DNA of 64,000 bases from Serpula lacrymans var. lacrymans S7.9 (taxonomy: Eukaryota > Basidiomycota > Agaricomycetes > Boletales > Serpulaceae): NCBI RefSeq assembly GCF_000218685.1, contig NW_006763292.1, forward strand, positions 1,323,470-1,387,469, in the 5' to 3' direction. The position numbers and the translations under genes were made by a program. Positions 46,509 to 58,674 of this stretch are shown piece by piece. The notes beneath the pieces are model-generated. The model saw only the letters and a list, made by a program, of their open reading frames with translations. It had not been told where the DNA came from and made no database searches. Every line of letters starts with the position of its first letter. Position 1 is the stretch's first letter.

Positions 46509-48664
46509 CTACCTGTAATTTTCCTTGGTATGGAAGTTGTAAGGGCTGAATGATTGAACATGTTGTTGGATTATTGTAATGACATCTAGCCCGAGTGTCT
46601 CCACTTCCATCCATTTGGTCTCCTTCTTCAAATCCTGCAAGGTCTTGATCTTCTGATGGTGTGCACAGCCGATAATGCGGTCCAATATATGGTTGGTCAT
46701 AACAGCAGAGGGTCCTAGATTCACCAAAACTGATTCCCCATATATTTTTCTTGTCTGTTCCTCCCTCCAATCCTCTAACACGTCACGAAGTGAGAAGTCC
46801 CCGAGAGTCATGGAATAGTTATTGAGTTGGGAGCGTTTGGATATTTTTGGTGGTTTAATGACTTGCTGTTTGTATTGACTGAAATGGTCTGGGTTGTGGA
46901 TGTCGCAACGGATGTGGGGTTTGATGGGTCACAATTGGTGTGATCAGAATCTAATATTAATAGGTGAGTTGACAAAGCGCACCATAATAGGCCATTCAAT
47001 TATTCTCACCTGCATCTTGATTTTCAAAATAGACATCAAACACTGTTTGTCTGCAGCCTACACCACGTACATCAGCATTTATTAAGAAATCAATCCCAAT
47101 ATTCAATTCTTCCTTGGCTTTCTTCAATTTCTTACCCCAGCCTGCTTGCGGTTGCTTCTATAAGGCCTCTCGTTCAAGTGCGTCTCTCAGACTTGTTTTA
47201 TTCAACCCCACTCTTATATTAACTTCTTGTCTATGCACAGTTGATTCCTCTTCACCCTGCAAATCCATATCTGTTGAGTCATCAGCCCCCTCTGGATTTG
47301 TAGCACCTGCATTAATGACTAAAGCTCTTGGTGCTCTGTCAGTCTTGCACAAAATGGCAGCCAAGTGTTTGCCTTGGGCATTCAGTGAGCTTCTTTTTCT
47401 TTTCTTCCCTTTCAGTTTCTTCTGCTCCTCTTTTTTCTTTCTTTCATTATTGAAGAACTCCCTCTCTGCAAAGATTAGAGCTGACCCCCTCAAGTTCCTA
47501 TCCCAAACAGCCCGTCCAATCCTCTGCCATATAGTGGATGGGTTTGCTTTACGGCCAACTCACCATTGTATGACAAGCATCACATCAGGTATGTCCATGC
47601 CCTAATTAATTAATTTTTAGTTTAATTCACTTCTAACAATGTTTCTCACTAACCAGGCCAAACAAATCTATTGTACATAGTCCCCAGATGGACCCATCTA
47701 CTAGCCGCAAGTACTTGGTTTCTTTGAAAGCCATGGACATGTCAGAGTTAAACCAATTGATTTTATCTTGCACATTAGGTGGTAGCTATCCTCTAAGATA
47801 TGTAGCTGCATTAATTACACCCCAAATGTCATCAAAGAATATAAGTAATTTGGGAGAAGGTGTGTCTCCATGTTCCAGCCACCGGGGACCAAGAATGCTA
47901 AGTCAGCATAGCTGTTTAGCCAGTACACTGTTTTTTGGACCCCAAGGCCAATGTTTGGACAGTCTGATGATTGGTGGATGATGGTAAGTTTGCTGTCACA
48001 TAAATGGAGGAGTTTGCTGACGGTCCTCAAAGTCCTAGGTGATAGTGTGGCGGGCGTTACAACAGATGGAATGTGAGATAAAATATATTGTAGTCTTCCT
48101 AATTCCTTGTATTCTGGCCAAATCTCACTCCAGTCACTGATACAATGAGCCTCATCAAACACAATAGATATTATTTGACTGCTAAATATTGGGCTTCGTA
48201 AGATTTTCTTGAACTCTTCTTGGGTCTTATTGTATGCTTGGGACTGATAATGATAGCTCTAAAATTCATATTTGCAATGGCCTGCCATTTACATGTCAGT
48301 TAGGTTTTCCACATGAACAGTAAAGCCTCACTCTAAAATTAGCAGTAGTTGCTGAGTCTGAATTGATGGCTATTGCAGATATTCCAGTTTTTTTGAGGGA
48401 ATCAGTATTTTGTTGTCCAAGGAGATTGAGTGGAGTGATGATTATTTGACAGTCTCGTGGCCAAAAGAGCAGTGGAATGAGGAAAGCAAGGGTTTTTCCT
48501 AGGCCTGTGCCAGCTTTTAACACTACATCTTGGTCACCCTGTAGGATTGCATGTCCTGCTTTTGCTTGCCGAAGGCAGGGATATAGACCTAGTCGGCTCT
48601 GTGTGGTCTTTTGAATCTCATCTAGTGATGGTGTATCCGGAATTTGATTGATCTGAGAAGCCAT
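46509..48664 (-). pseudogene. RecQ-like DEAH helicase, copy 2, degraded
   Basis: Start ATG 48664 (MASQINQIPDTPSLDEIQKT), chosen because the shared upstream word then lies at a similar distance as in copy 1. Walker A AGTGLGKT near 48510, ITPLNLLGQQNTDSL near 48440, an intron from about 48325, and motif II FDEAHCISDWS near 48150. Motif III reads TPAT where SAT is expected near 48060. Motif VI appears as QRIGRAVWDRN near 47510, where RAGRD is usual, followed by a lysine-rich linker and the C-terminal block LKKETKW near 46640. Stops and frameshifts occur. It keeps the DEAH box that copy 1 lost, while copy 1 keeps SAT. Confidence 0.78.
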
Positions 48665-48770
48665 CAAATGTCTAACCTTGAGGTGTATCTGTCCGAATGT
48701 AGTAAATGATGGTATAATCAATCCTTTTCTTATATTCATATTTTATTGGGAGTCTGCTGTGATTATCCCC

Positions 48771-48787
48771 GTCACTGTCACTGTGGC
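48771..48787 (-). promoter_or_regulatory. conserved upstream motif of helicase copy 2
   Basis: Same 17-base word as at 3800-3816, 107 bp before the start codon. See copy 1. Confidence 0.35.
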
Positions 48788-48939
48788 AAACCATTGTTTG
48801 CTGATGTTATATTCCAGCCATTATAGAGAGAGAGTGAAAGACATTCAAATTTTTGAGTCATGTGATGTGTTTTATTTTTATTTTATTTTTGTATATTATC
48901 TCAACATCAAAGCACTAGGATTAATCCCTTCTCTCTCAA

Positions 48940-49350
48940 AATAGAGGGTGGGTAGGAGACTGGCCACTATCCCTTGTTCTAGCTACCTCTTCAAGGTCTA
49001 CGGAGACAACTCTGGCATTATGAAAGGCTGGCCAAATAGCAGGCACTGCAATAAAGCCGTTAATGGGGTGTTCAAGTGTATCCATGAACTCATTCAAAGC
49101 TGCCCCCAACATTTTGAGATCTGAGTTCAATATGTCGCTAGTATATGCAACCCCACAAACAACCCCTCCAGAGGTTTATACGGGCCAAAACAACTTCTAC
49201 TCCCTCCCACTACCATCCACAAGCATGTCCAACAATACCTCATCAACGCCACTGAGCCCTTATCAGCAGCAGAGCTCAAGATACTGTGTGACGGCGGTTA
49301 CCCTCCTCCTACAGATAAATTCATCAATAGACTTAGGCTACGACAGGAAG
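48940..49350. other. no gene recognised
   Basis: Short open stretches on both strands (for example 49063-49260, +) without a recognisable domain. Confidence 0.3.
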
Positions 49351-49757
49351 TGTAACGACCAAGAGTTTCTTACTCTGGCGCACAACTCAGACAAGCATAA
49401 GAGAAGAGAGAAGGAGGGATCACCCCTCAGGTTTCAACGGGTTTGTTGTGCTAGACAACAGGAGGATTTGCTGAGTCCCTCCCCATGTATTGCTCCTGTA
49501 TATATACTAAAATACATGAGGTATTGTACAGTTGTAAATAAAGTTTAAAGTCTGATGTCTAGCATGTGACCGGTCACATGATGAGTCTAGACACTTGGTC
49601 AGGTGATGTGTCACATGATTGGTCATGTGACTATGAAAAGTCCGAAAATGTAAAGTAAAGTAAATGGTCACATGACTGGTCATGTGACTTGGAAAAATAA
49701 AAGTAAAAGTACAAAAAAGGTGAAGTGTAAGTAGGTACTGGTACGTCAATTGTAATA
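49351..49757 (-). repeat. solo LTR, family B, target duplication GGAAG
   Basis: 407 bp on the + strand from TGTAACGACCAAGAG to TTGTAATA, flanked by GGAAG at 49346-49350 and 49758-49762. Contains CATGTGACCGGTCACATG and several CATGTGAC-like words. The first 150 bp are the U5 also found in family A. Confidence 0.92.
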
Positions 49758-49944
49758 GGAAGAGGAAGCGAGGGGAAGAACTGCTTACCGAAATGAGCGT
49801 GCCCATTACAACAGTGCAGCGGACATCTCTGCATGAGGAGAGACAAAGATTTGAGAAGGCATTAGTATAATGGCAGCAAAGTTCCGCAGCAAGCCCACAG
49901 AATTACTGAGCAAACTTGACACCCATTACATCAACACTGAGGCC

Positions 49945-50714
49945 TATCAGGAAAAACCCTTTTGCTATATAGCGCTATATAGCCACCACCTATATATATA
50001 AATGCATTCATAGAAACTATAGTACTATCAGTGCAATCATAGCTCTTATAGCTCTTATAGTATAGTAGTAGGCAAAATCTTAACCAAGGGGAGAAGTATC
50101 TATAATTTGCTCAAACTCTGGATTAATCTAATAAACTTGTTTAATAATAGAAAGAGGCCAAAAGTGTTTGGAGTCAAGTATATTATTATAGGCAAGGTAC
50201 TATAAGTGCTCTTATAGCCTATAGTAGCCTACATAGTTCCTATAGCTGTGAAGGTCATACTTATAATATAGTTTGAGGTGCTTAAAAGGGCTAATAAATC
50301 ATACAGTATTAATTAATTATATAGCCTGTATTAGTGGGATAGTAGTTTGTATCTTTGATATTTATAAAATAAGAATAATGATTTATCCAAATATAAGTAG
50401 TAACAATGTCAATATATAACACCTGTATGATATATTTTATAACCTCTCATGGTGTAGTGGATAAATGTAATGTGTGGTGATAGGTTGCTTAGTCACCCAA
50501 AAGCTGACTAGCAGGTTGAGAGTTCAAATCTTGTCTGTGTTAATTTTTTTTTATCAGCCACACAACAATTTCCAACATCTATAAGAGCATTTATAGAGCT
50601 ATATGAGGCTCTATAGATGGCAGAGGTTCTATAACAGGTTTGACCACTATAACAGCTTTATGAGTACTTATAGTGCTATAGAGCTCTATATAGGTACCCC
50701 CATTTTTCCTGATG
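49945..50714. mobile_element. TIR element of the CATCAGGAAAA family, copy 1 (about 770 bp)
   Basis: Left ATCAGGAAAAA (49946-49956) and right TTTTTCCTGAT (50703-50713). Dense in TATAGC words, with a perfect 20-bp palindrome at 49964-49983 and many TATAG/CTATA repeats near both ends. Holds a tRNA-like stretch at 50441-50552. Lies within the tyrosine recombinase pseudogene. Confidence 0.6.
50441..50552 (+). repeat. tRNA-derived or SINE-like stretch
   Basis: TGGTGTAGTGG (50450-50460) fits a Pol III A box and GAGTTCAAATC (50520-50530) a B box, about 60 bp apart, followed by a T-run at 50543-50552 that could end Pol III transcription. The cloverleaf stems pair poorly, so it is not an intact tRNA. 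Confidence 0.4.
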
Positions 50715-51699
50715 CCCGCACTGTCTCACGAAGGACAGGCTGTGCCTGTGGACCCCCGCTGGGATTCCCCCATGAGCTAATCTATTTAACAAAAGATCTA
50801 ACAATGCAAACCCTTCCAAAGAACAGTTAGACAGGATGCTAGAACTAATAGAAGCATCCTGGGCAGAGTCCACTAAAAAGACTTATGGAGCAGGGCTCCT
50901 TGTGTCTCACACATACTGTGATATGCATAATATACTCAAAAAGCAGAGATGCCCCATAGCACCCACTTTCCTCACCTTTTTCCTGTCCAGCTGTACAGGT
51001 TTGTATGCAGGCTCAACACTGGCTAACTATGCAGCAGGTCTCAGAGCTTGGCACCTGCTACATGGATACACCTGGCTGGTTAACAAGGATGAGCTGAGAG
51101 CAATTCTGGAAGGAGCTTGCAGACTTGCGCCTGCATCAACAAAAAAGCCAAGAAGAATGCCCATCACCTTCAACATATTAATCACAATAAAGGCTGAGCT
51201 CAACCTGCAAAAACCATTAGATGCCGCAATCTATACATGTTTTACTATGTCATTCTACAGCATAGCCCGCCTGGGTGAATCCACTGTCCCCGCAATCAAG
51301 GACTTTAACCCTAGCAAGCATGTCATGTGATCGGACATGTCAGAGACAACTGACCAAAATGGCAGAAAAGTGACAAAGTTCCACCTACCATCCACCAAAT
51401 CTGTGCCAGTCACAAGCAATGGGCTGCCCAGGAAAGACCCATAGACCCCAAAGATGCACTAGACAACCACCTGCGTTTGAACCTTGCAGATGGCCAACAA
51501 CATTTATTTGCTTGGAAGCACAAGAAAGGCCTTTGACCGCTGTCCAAGAAGGAATTTACCCAGCAGGATGGATTGCATTAGCATCCATCTCCCCAGGTTC
51601 TCTACGGGACTCCTGGGAAGGCCTCCTTAACTTCTGGGACATGGATTGCATCTGTGGAGGACAAAAAGGGGGCACAGGGCAAGCAACAAATGGGGGAGT

Positions 51700-52290
51700 G
51701 GGATAAGCAGGAGCCGGGATCACTGCTTGTGAAGGTGGGGGGACCCTGATTGTGAATTGGGTGATCATTCCTGTAAGGACCATTTACTTTTCCCTTATCC
51801 CTTCACTCTATGTCTTGGTTTTTGAACACTTTTCCTGTTACACCTCTAGCCTTAGGGCTGGAGGTATCTTTTGCCATCCTTTCTCTCATTGCCCTGCTGG
51901 GCTTCATTAACCATCATTACCACTTCTTATTGCAGATTAGAAAATAGGCAGTACTCTCTGCCAGACAGCAGAATGAGTAAGGCTAACAGCTGAGATCTCG
52001 CCAACCAGCTCCAAGCCCTATCAGTGCCTGGGAATATTAACAGAGATCTTAGGGATTATACCTCATCATGAGGGTATGGTTCCTGAACATGCCTAACAAA
52101 CTTATTATTAGCACATTCTGTCACCTGTTTATCCATCCCTGAAGTCGTCCAATAGTTATTCTTTTTCTTATTGGTCAGTCCCATCCTCAGACCACTTTCC
52201 TTTATTTCTCTTTCAGTATGGAGGAGACAAACAATTAGCTATAAAAACCCTACACATCCATGTATGATTATCTAGTTGAAGAAATCCAGA
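51700..52290. other. no gene recognised
   Basis: Spacer after the recombinase pseudogene. Confidence 0.35.
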
Positions 52291-53540
52291 ACACTCAGAG
52301 CGCTGGTACCATTGAATAAAATTTCAACAAAAAAGTTGAAATTGTTGCTGACCCCAGCATTTTTGTAGGAGACATGGCAAAATTTGCCGAATGGTGGATC
52401 AAACTAGGAAAACTGGGATGCGTACACTTTTTCCTGGTACATAATTCTAGCATTGGTTTTTTCAGTACTTGAGGGTTGAGAATTTGTGGCTGGTAAATAA
52501 TTAGAATCAAAGCCTAAGAAACAGAGATGTACATACTCCAGAACCATGGTTGTTGAACAGGAACTTAAAGTTGCGGGTACCGATTGAGGACTTCTCCCAC
52601 GCATACTCTGCCACCCCAAGGTCATTCATATTTTTCTATTTGATAATAGACTGTGGGGGGAAAATGTGAATGACACCTGCTCTAATTATAAGGGAGTAGA
52701 TGTAGATCAATTCAAAGATGATGTCCATGCCCGCTAAGTGAACAATGTCTAGTGCTGTGTGCACTGGTGTTTGCACTACAGAGATCAAAGGCTGTGAGAA
52801 CATAGTATGGTTCTAGAGGAAAATGAGGCCTTACATAATTGAATACTCTGAATTATGTCGATATCTTCCACAATAGTGCCCCTCTTTTGAGCAAACATCA
52901 CATCAACACAGAATCATTGTTGGGCAAAAATTAAGTGGTGTTGGTCTTTGAGAGCGTATTCACGCACAGCCAGTTGCTCTCTGACGTCCCATGGAACATT
53001 GAAATCATTGCTGAGTGAATATGGGCCCAAATCAGAGTCTTGGTTGCTTCTTCCTGCACCAATATCCGCTGCGGATGAGCCAACATCCTGAAAACTTAAG
53101 GACCGCATGGCCTGGGACTCTATCTGTGCCGTTGAGGCTGCATGATAATTGAGGAGAGTGAGTTGAGCTTCAAATCTATTTTGAGGTGCAATGTCGTCCA
53201 TTCTCACTGTACTCACATCATGAACATGGTGATGGGATTCCAAAGCATGAGTGAGTGGTTGTAGTTGAAATTAAGCAGCATGGTTGACCATAGGTGGAAC
53301 AAGATGAGAAGTACTAGAGTGTTGGTTGAGCATACCTGAAAAGCCCTTGAATGTTACATTTTGTGACTGAGATTGGTTCCATACTCCATAGTCTGAGGGT
53401 GTTTGTCTATATTGAAGTCCTGGCCAGATTCATTTCCTTCAAATATTTCTGAGAAGTTGTGTGGGTCATTTGGTGGAGTTAGCGGTGTTGGGATGTGTGA
53501 GGACTGCAAGATAAAGTGTTGAATGGCTGGAGAAAACATT
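52291..53540 (-). pseudogene. unrecognised gene remnant
   Basis: The minus strand shows a run of protein-like text in changing frames: 53539-53354 (IQHFILQSSHIPTPLTPPND), 53243-52914 (HVHDVSTVRMDDIAPQNRFE, YSLSNDFNVPWDVREQLAV), and 52680-52500 (AEYAWEKSSIGTRNFKFLFN). I cannot assign a family. It ends at the TIR element at 53558, which may have cut it. Confidence 0.35.
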
Positions 53541-53557
53541 GGCTGAAGTCTTATATT

Positions 53558-55076
53558 GCATCAGGAAAAACCTAGCTGCCTTTTATAGCTATTATAGCCA
53601 CCATAGTGCTATATAGGGAAAATAGTAGCTATAGTACGCCTAGACAAGTCCCTATTATATAGCGCTATATAGCAGCACTATTTTGAGACATTTTCTATAC
53701 CAGTTATGATAGCACCTCTGTAATACATGTACTATACCTCTACTATAACTGCTACCATAGAACATAAAAACTATCACTACCATAAAATATTATCCCAGGG
53801 CATTTATATTATTTTTACTTGTATTATAATTAGAGGTCATATTCAGTAAAATCAACTTATACTTCTAATATGGTTACATGACACATGTAATGATAAACTA
53901 TCCTAACAAAGTTGAAACCATACCTTTAAATTAGATACTGTAAGTTATTCATACTATGTACAATGCACTCAGTAATGTTATATACATGCTACCATGGAAT
54001 TACTCACCACAATTTCATGAATGGCTTGTGAGCTTTGCTTGATAACTCATTAAGTCTGTGCAAGACAATAACCCAATAAGTGACTACCACCAAGTATTAG
54101 ATGGATGAACTTACCTCTGCCTATTCGCCAATGACTCAGAAAAAATAAAAATAAAAATGGTTATACATATACAAATAAATCACTGTAATGACAAAAAACA
54201 TCAGTGGGGATAGCTAGGACTGATGAGTCCCATATATAAGAATTCTGGACACAAACTATACCTGAAGATAGACTTGTGATGTGGTGGTTGAATATAATGG
54301 GGGCATTTATAGTGCTTATGCCAATACAGATGGTGGCTAAGAATAAACAGAGCTTGTATTAGTGTCACATAAGATAACTGTAAAAACGAAAACATACATT
54401 AAGCTAAGATACTCATTGAGTGATGTATTAGCTTGACTTTGCTGCAAAAGATGGAGAAAATGCAAGTGAAGCATCCAAATGTACTGAGCTGTAATATGAC
54501 TTGTGACATAACACTAGTGCCATGTATACATCAAGAGCTGACTCTGAAAAAAAAATGGCACAAAATCTAATCTAATCATAGGAAGCGTGTGAAAATGGAC
54601 AGTGACACTGTCCATTTTCACACACTCAATTATAGTGTTCAAAGTCAACTGCTGGAAAATTTGCTTTGGTGCCACATATTTGAACTCCGCCTGAATCCCT
54701 CCTTGTGCGTTAAGCAAAACACTACAACTTTGATGTGATGTTAGTGGTGTTCTTCAGTATCTGTACAATTGAATATTTGTGATAGATTTTTTATAAAACC
54801 ATGAGACTAATTTACCTGCATAGACTTTTTTTACATAGAAAAGCAGGCTAATATATATGCCAAACCATTTAGTGAGTAATAATGGTGTTTTCATCACAAT
54901 CAGAACAAAGTTCTGATAGATAGAAACAAGCCATTATAGCTACTATAGCTTCTATAGCTACCATAGCAGCTATGATATCTATTATATAAATTTTTGACTA
55001 TGGTAGTAATGCTATAGCTGTTATAGAAGCCATAGAAACATGCTTAGCTATATAGCAAAATAGTTTTTCCTGATGC
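53558..55076. mobile_element. TIR element of the CATCAGGAAAA family, copy 2 (1519 bp)
   Basis: Perfect 14-bp inverted ends GCATCAGGAAAAAC (53558-53571) and GTTTTTCCTGATGC (55063-55076). About 130 bp next to each end are packed with TATAGC/GCTATA words, and the core TATATAGCGCTATATA near 53657 is also in copy 1. AT-rich inside, no transposase recognised. No target duplication seen. Confidence 0.65.
54587..54623. repeat. perfect 18-bp hairpin
   Basis: Arms GTGTGAAAATGGACAGTG (54587-54604) and its exact complement (54606-54623) separated by a single A, inside TIR element copy 2. Confidence 0.9.
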
Positions 55077-57171
55077 TCAGGAGGTGCAGTTCTACTTCAG
55101 TTAATCAGGGCTGGACAAATGGTAGAATAAATGATGTTTCAAACAGCAATTGGCATACAAGTTGCATGACTCCTGCTAAACGTGGATGAACAAGTTGGTG
55201 TCAGGAGAAGCATCAGGAGGCAAAATATGGAAAATGTAAGGGCACAAGGTACAGGTCAAAGATGTGGCTGGTGATCTACTTTTGTTTTGCCATCCCTGTA
55301 TGTCCATCTTCACATTCTGTTGCCTGTTCTGGACTTAGTTGTGAGTTGTTCACTCTATGTATGTTAGTATCTATGTTGTGCTTTTCCCTTGCAGTGTATA
55401 ATTCAAACCATATTTTCTCATACATCTCAATCTGAAAATGTGATGCTAGTAGCTGTAACTTGACTTGTCAAGTACACTTGCAATGTTAATGGTCAATTTT
55501 GTTATTATTGACTTCTCAAGGTCTTCGGACGAGGATCTATGTGATATCAATATCTTTATTATTGTTGGAAAATTTGGTCCTAACATATAAGGCTTAACAT
55601 TAGCTAAGGCAACACTATCCAGCATAAAGACCTAATCAGATGCAGTGCCAATTTGTAGAAGAAGTGATCAGAGCTGTAACATTTATTATGCCAGTAAGTT
55701 GAGCAGAAAATGTCTTGCACTTTAGTGATTAATATTCTAAGTCACTTTGGTCTCACCAGTAGTCATCCTTTTCTGAAGTCTTCTGACTAACTAATGAGAC
55801 CTAATACCCGCCCCTCAGCTTTGGTGCAAATTTGATCCGGTATAATAGAGTCTGATCTTGAAGCCTGGCTCACTTGAAGTATAAAAATTGAACACTATGA
55901 ATCTAAAGTAGGGTAAAAACCACTGGAAAGCTGGTGGATTCCAACAATCACCTATTAATCAGTTCAAATCCAATGATGATTGAATGAGTAGTGATTTTGG
56001 AACCACTTGCTGCGGAGTAAAAATCAATCATAATCAAGTAACTCCTATGCTTAGTTAAGCTGGTAGGGCAACCGGGATATGTTCAACCAGACTGGTGATG
56101 ACTCCTACCATGCACTTCAGGCAGCCAGAAATTTAGGGCTCTTAGCTTGATCATATTCTCCACACCAACAGGGCTAGTGGCCCCTTGGAGCATGGTCTAC
56201 CATGCCCTTTGGGACAACTACATGGGACATCCAAAAAGCCTAATAGGATATTCTATTGAACCATGTAGGATATTCCAATAGTCCAATTTTCAGTGGGACA
56301 TCCCACTAGGATATCTGGGATGGACCAATGGTCCAACTTTCATTGGGATATCCCATTAATCATAGAGGTGTTTGGGGTCCATACAACAAAACTCTTTAGA
56401 ATATACAACATACAAAAGTATTTAAAATACAAATCAAGTATAGGATTTGCTTATACTTGAATTGTACATATAATTTATACCAGATAAATGCCCATCTTGG
56501 CATTAAGATGTAGAAATAGATAACATGCATGTTGTAGGCGGCAGTCAAACATAGCAGACACATCCATGGAGGGTTTCTAAATAAAATCATTATGTTTGGT
56601 TCTATATAGTGAATATCACTACAGCCTTCTTACAAGTTATGATTGAGAATTTAAACTGTAAGTACAGTAACCTATTGACATGTCTAATAGAGTGACAGAA
56701 TGGGTAATAAGGTACAAAAATGTAAGATATAGAAGGTGGTGCAAAATATGACAGAAAACAAAGTAAGCAATACAAGAAGAAACAATATAATAAAAGTGTA
56801 GCCAGAAAAGGTAAAATGTACAATATAGAAAGTGGTTTGTGCCACTATTCTAACATATAAGGAAACATACATTGTGGCTTTTACATAAATCAAATATGCT
56901 GGGCAATAGGGCTAAACAAATTATTGTTTCAATGAAGGGGATGTTCTTGTGTGAGGAACAGGGAGACCATCTTGTAGAATTTAGGTGAGGGCTGTGAGCC
57001 TACTAAAGAACCTAAAACAAGAATAAAAACCCAGTACGGATTATACTCCAGAATTAAACTTGGGCTAAAGTCCTCCCTGGGACCTAAAGAAAAAAATGAA
57101 TAGAAAGGGGGTGGATAGGTCAGAACAAAACCAGGATGTGCCAGAGACCATCATAGGCATCCAGAAAAATA
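55077..57171. other. AT-rich relic region with a short tandem repeat
   Basis: No gene recognised. Two 25-bp units (56281-56305 and 56331-56355, 22 of 25 matching) each centre on the near-palindrome TGGGATATCCCA. Confidence 0.4.
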
Positions 57172-57465
57172 GTGGAGGTGGATTTGCTTGATGCTGATGA
57201 GCGAAGGTTGGAGGCTGCTGGAGAAATTGAGAGCAAACACAAAACTGTCGCACTCATTTTGTTGTATTCCCAACCAGATACACCTCTATTCCATGCTTCA
57301 TCAAATACAATCATATCATGCAAGGCTCAAGGCAACAACTTACTCAAGGTTATAGATACTAAAGATGTGAGAGCTGTAGTTGCAATGGTCCCACATACAA
57401 TATCTAGAGAGCAACAATATTTTGCAGTTGACAAACCTGGAATATTCAAGGAAACATACAAATGA
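57172..57465 (+). pseudogene. unrecognised C-terminal gene fragment
   Basis: A 97-codon frame, EVDLLDADERRLEAAGEIES then HKTVALILLYSQPDTPLFHA, FHASSNTIISCKAQGNN and DVRAVVAMVPH, ending FAVDKPGIFKETYK. It looks like real, conserved protein text, probably the C-terminus of a basidiomycete transposon protein, but I cannot name it. Upstream sequence does not continue the frame. Confidence 0.4.
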
Positions 57466-58398
57466 ATATATTTCAGTCTTCAGTATTCATTAAATTGCTG
57501 ATTTTGATCTTGTTATATTATAGAATGATTAGGTTCACAGTCTCTGATGCTATGCATACAACTTATGCTTTACAGGCAAGCTTTCTTCAATGAACTCCTT
57601 TTCTGGCTTTTTATTTAAATACATGTTGATACATTTCTTGAAAGCATAGGAGTATAACTCTGGTGACATTACTCTTGTTATCTGTTGGATTTTGTGTTGG
57701 GGCTTTAATTTGTACTGATTCTTTTAAGTGTGCTGCCATTATACATCTAGGAGTCATTATACATTAGCAAGTAGCACCTCCAACTATAAGTAGTAGGGGG
57801 TTTAGTATAGGAATACCTCAGTTGTTTCTATAGCCTCTTGGGCAGCAGCTGAGGTATGTTACATCACATTTATTAGAGATTATCTTAAGCTCACATCTAT
57901 TGTAGTTTCTCTTATGTTATGAGCCCAGTTTCAGGACTCCATGTAAACCACATATAAAATACTGTTTGAAAGGAGAGTTGATCCAATTTTATTTTGCCCT
58001 TTCAGATGCCAAGCATATGCCTTGATTCCAAAAGGGAAATAGCAAGGAAAGTTCTACTTCAAGGGGCGCAAAGCCATAATGATTGGCTATACACACATAG
58101 AAAGCAATCCTACTGTCAGGCAACAAATACAAAGCTATATAATAACAACTTTTATCAGACCAAGTTCTTGATATAAGATGGTGGAGCTGAGTGGAGATAG
58201 AGTTGCTGAAGAGTATTGGTACAGGCGCAAATCCAAACTAATATTGAACTGAAGGAACAATACATCAAGTATGTAATTTTTATATAGTGAATAGTAAAGA
58301 TCAGACTGAAAAAAGAAGAAAATAAGAAAGTGGTCTGATCAGATAATTAACCAATAAGAAAAAGAGTAAAAAGTGGTATGATCTATCATAATTACTAA
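57466..58398. other. no gene recognised
   Basis: AT-rich spacer. Confidence 0.35.
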
Positions 58399-58674
58399 TT
58401 ATATGGGAAGAATCATTAGTAATGGATGTACAATAATGTTTTCCCCAGTTTTTAAACACAGTGACAGAGGCAAAAACATTTCATTTGTCTCTTCAAACTT
58501 TTCAAAGATCCTGACAAGCACAATGAAACTGTAGAACTTCTCAATTGGTGAAATCAGTGAGTTTCTCTTTTTCTGTTTTCTGATTATAAGCTGTTCATCA
58601 TACATTTCCACCAACCCCATTTTCCCCAACCAGTCATTCATCTGACCACTTGTTTCAAGAAATGGTGCCTTTAG
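58399..58674 (-). pseudogene. unrecognised frame cut by a solo LTR
   Basis: On the minus strand an open frame of about 90 codons (LETSGQMNDWLGKMGLVEMY then PIEKFYSFIVLVRIFEKFEE) runs up to the LTR at 58675. No family recognised, and the other side of the LTR shows no convincing continuation. Confidence 0.3.

Larger units (their letters stand above)
49790..51690 (+). pseudogene. tyrosine recombinase (Crypton/DIRS-like), interrupted and decayed
   Basis: The main open part, 50836-51330, reads IEASWAESTKKTYGAGLLV, a SAM-like core-binding domain, then LANYAAGLRAWHLLHGYTW. The catalytic domain start is FYSIARLGEST, in which Arg is the first catalytic residue of tyrosine recombinases. After a stop the text goes on with KVTKFHLPSTKSVP near 51380 and, in another frame, HLFAWKHKKGL near 51510. 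The HxxR and Tyr boxes are not recognisable. N-terminal text seems to lie on both sides of the TIR element at 49945: LLSKLDTHYINTEA before it and GCACGPPLGFPHELIYLTKD after it. No reverse transcriptase is seen nearby, which points to a Crypton-like or stand-alone recombinase rather than DIRS. Confidence 0.68.
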
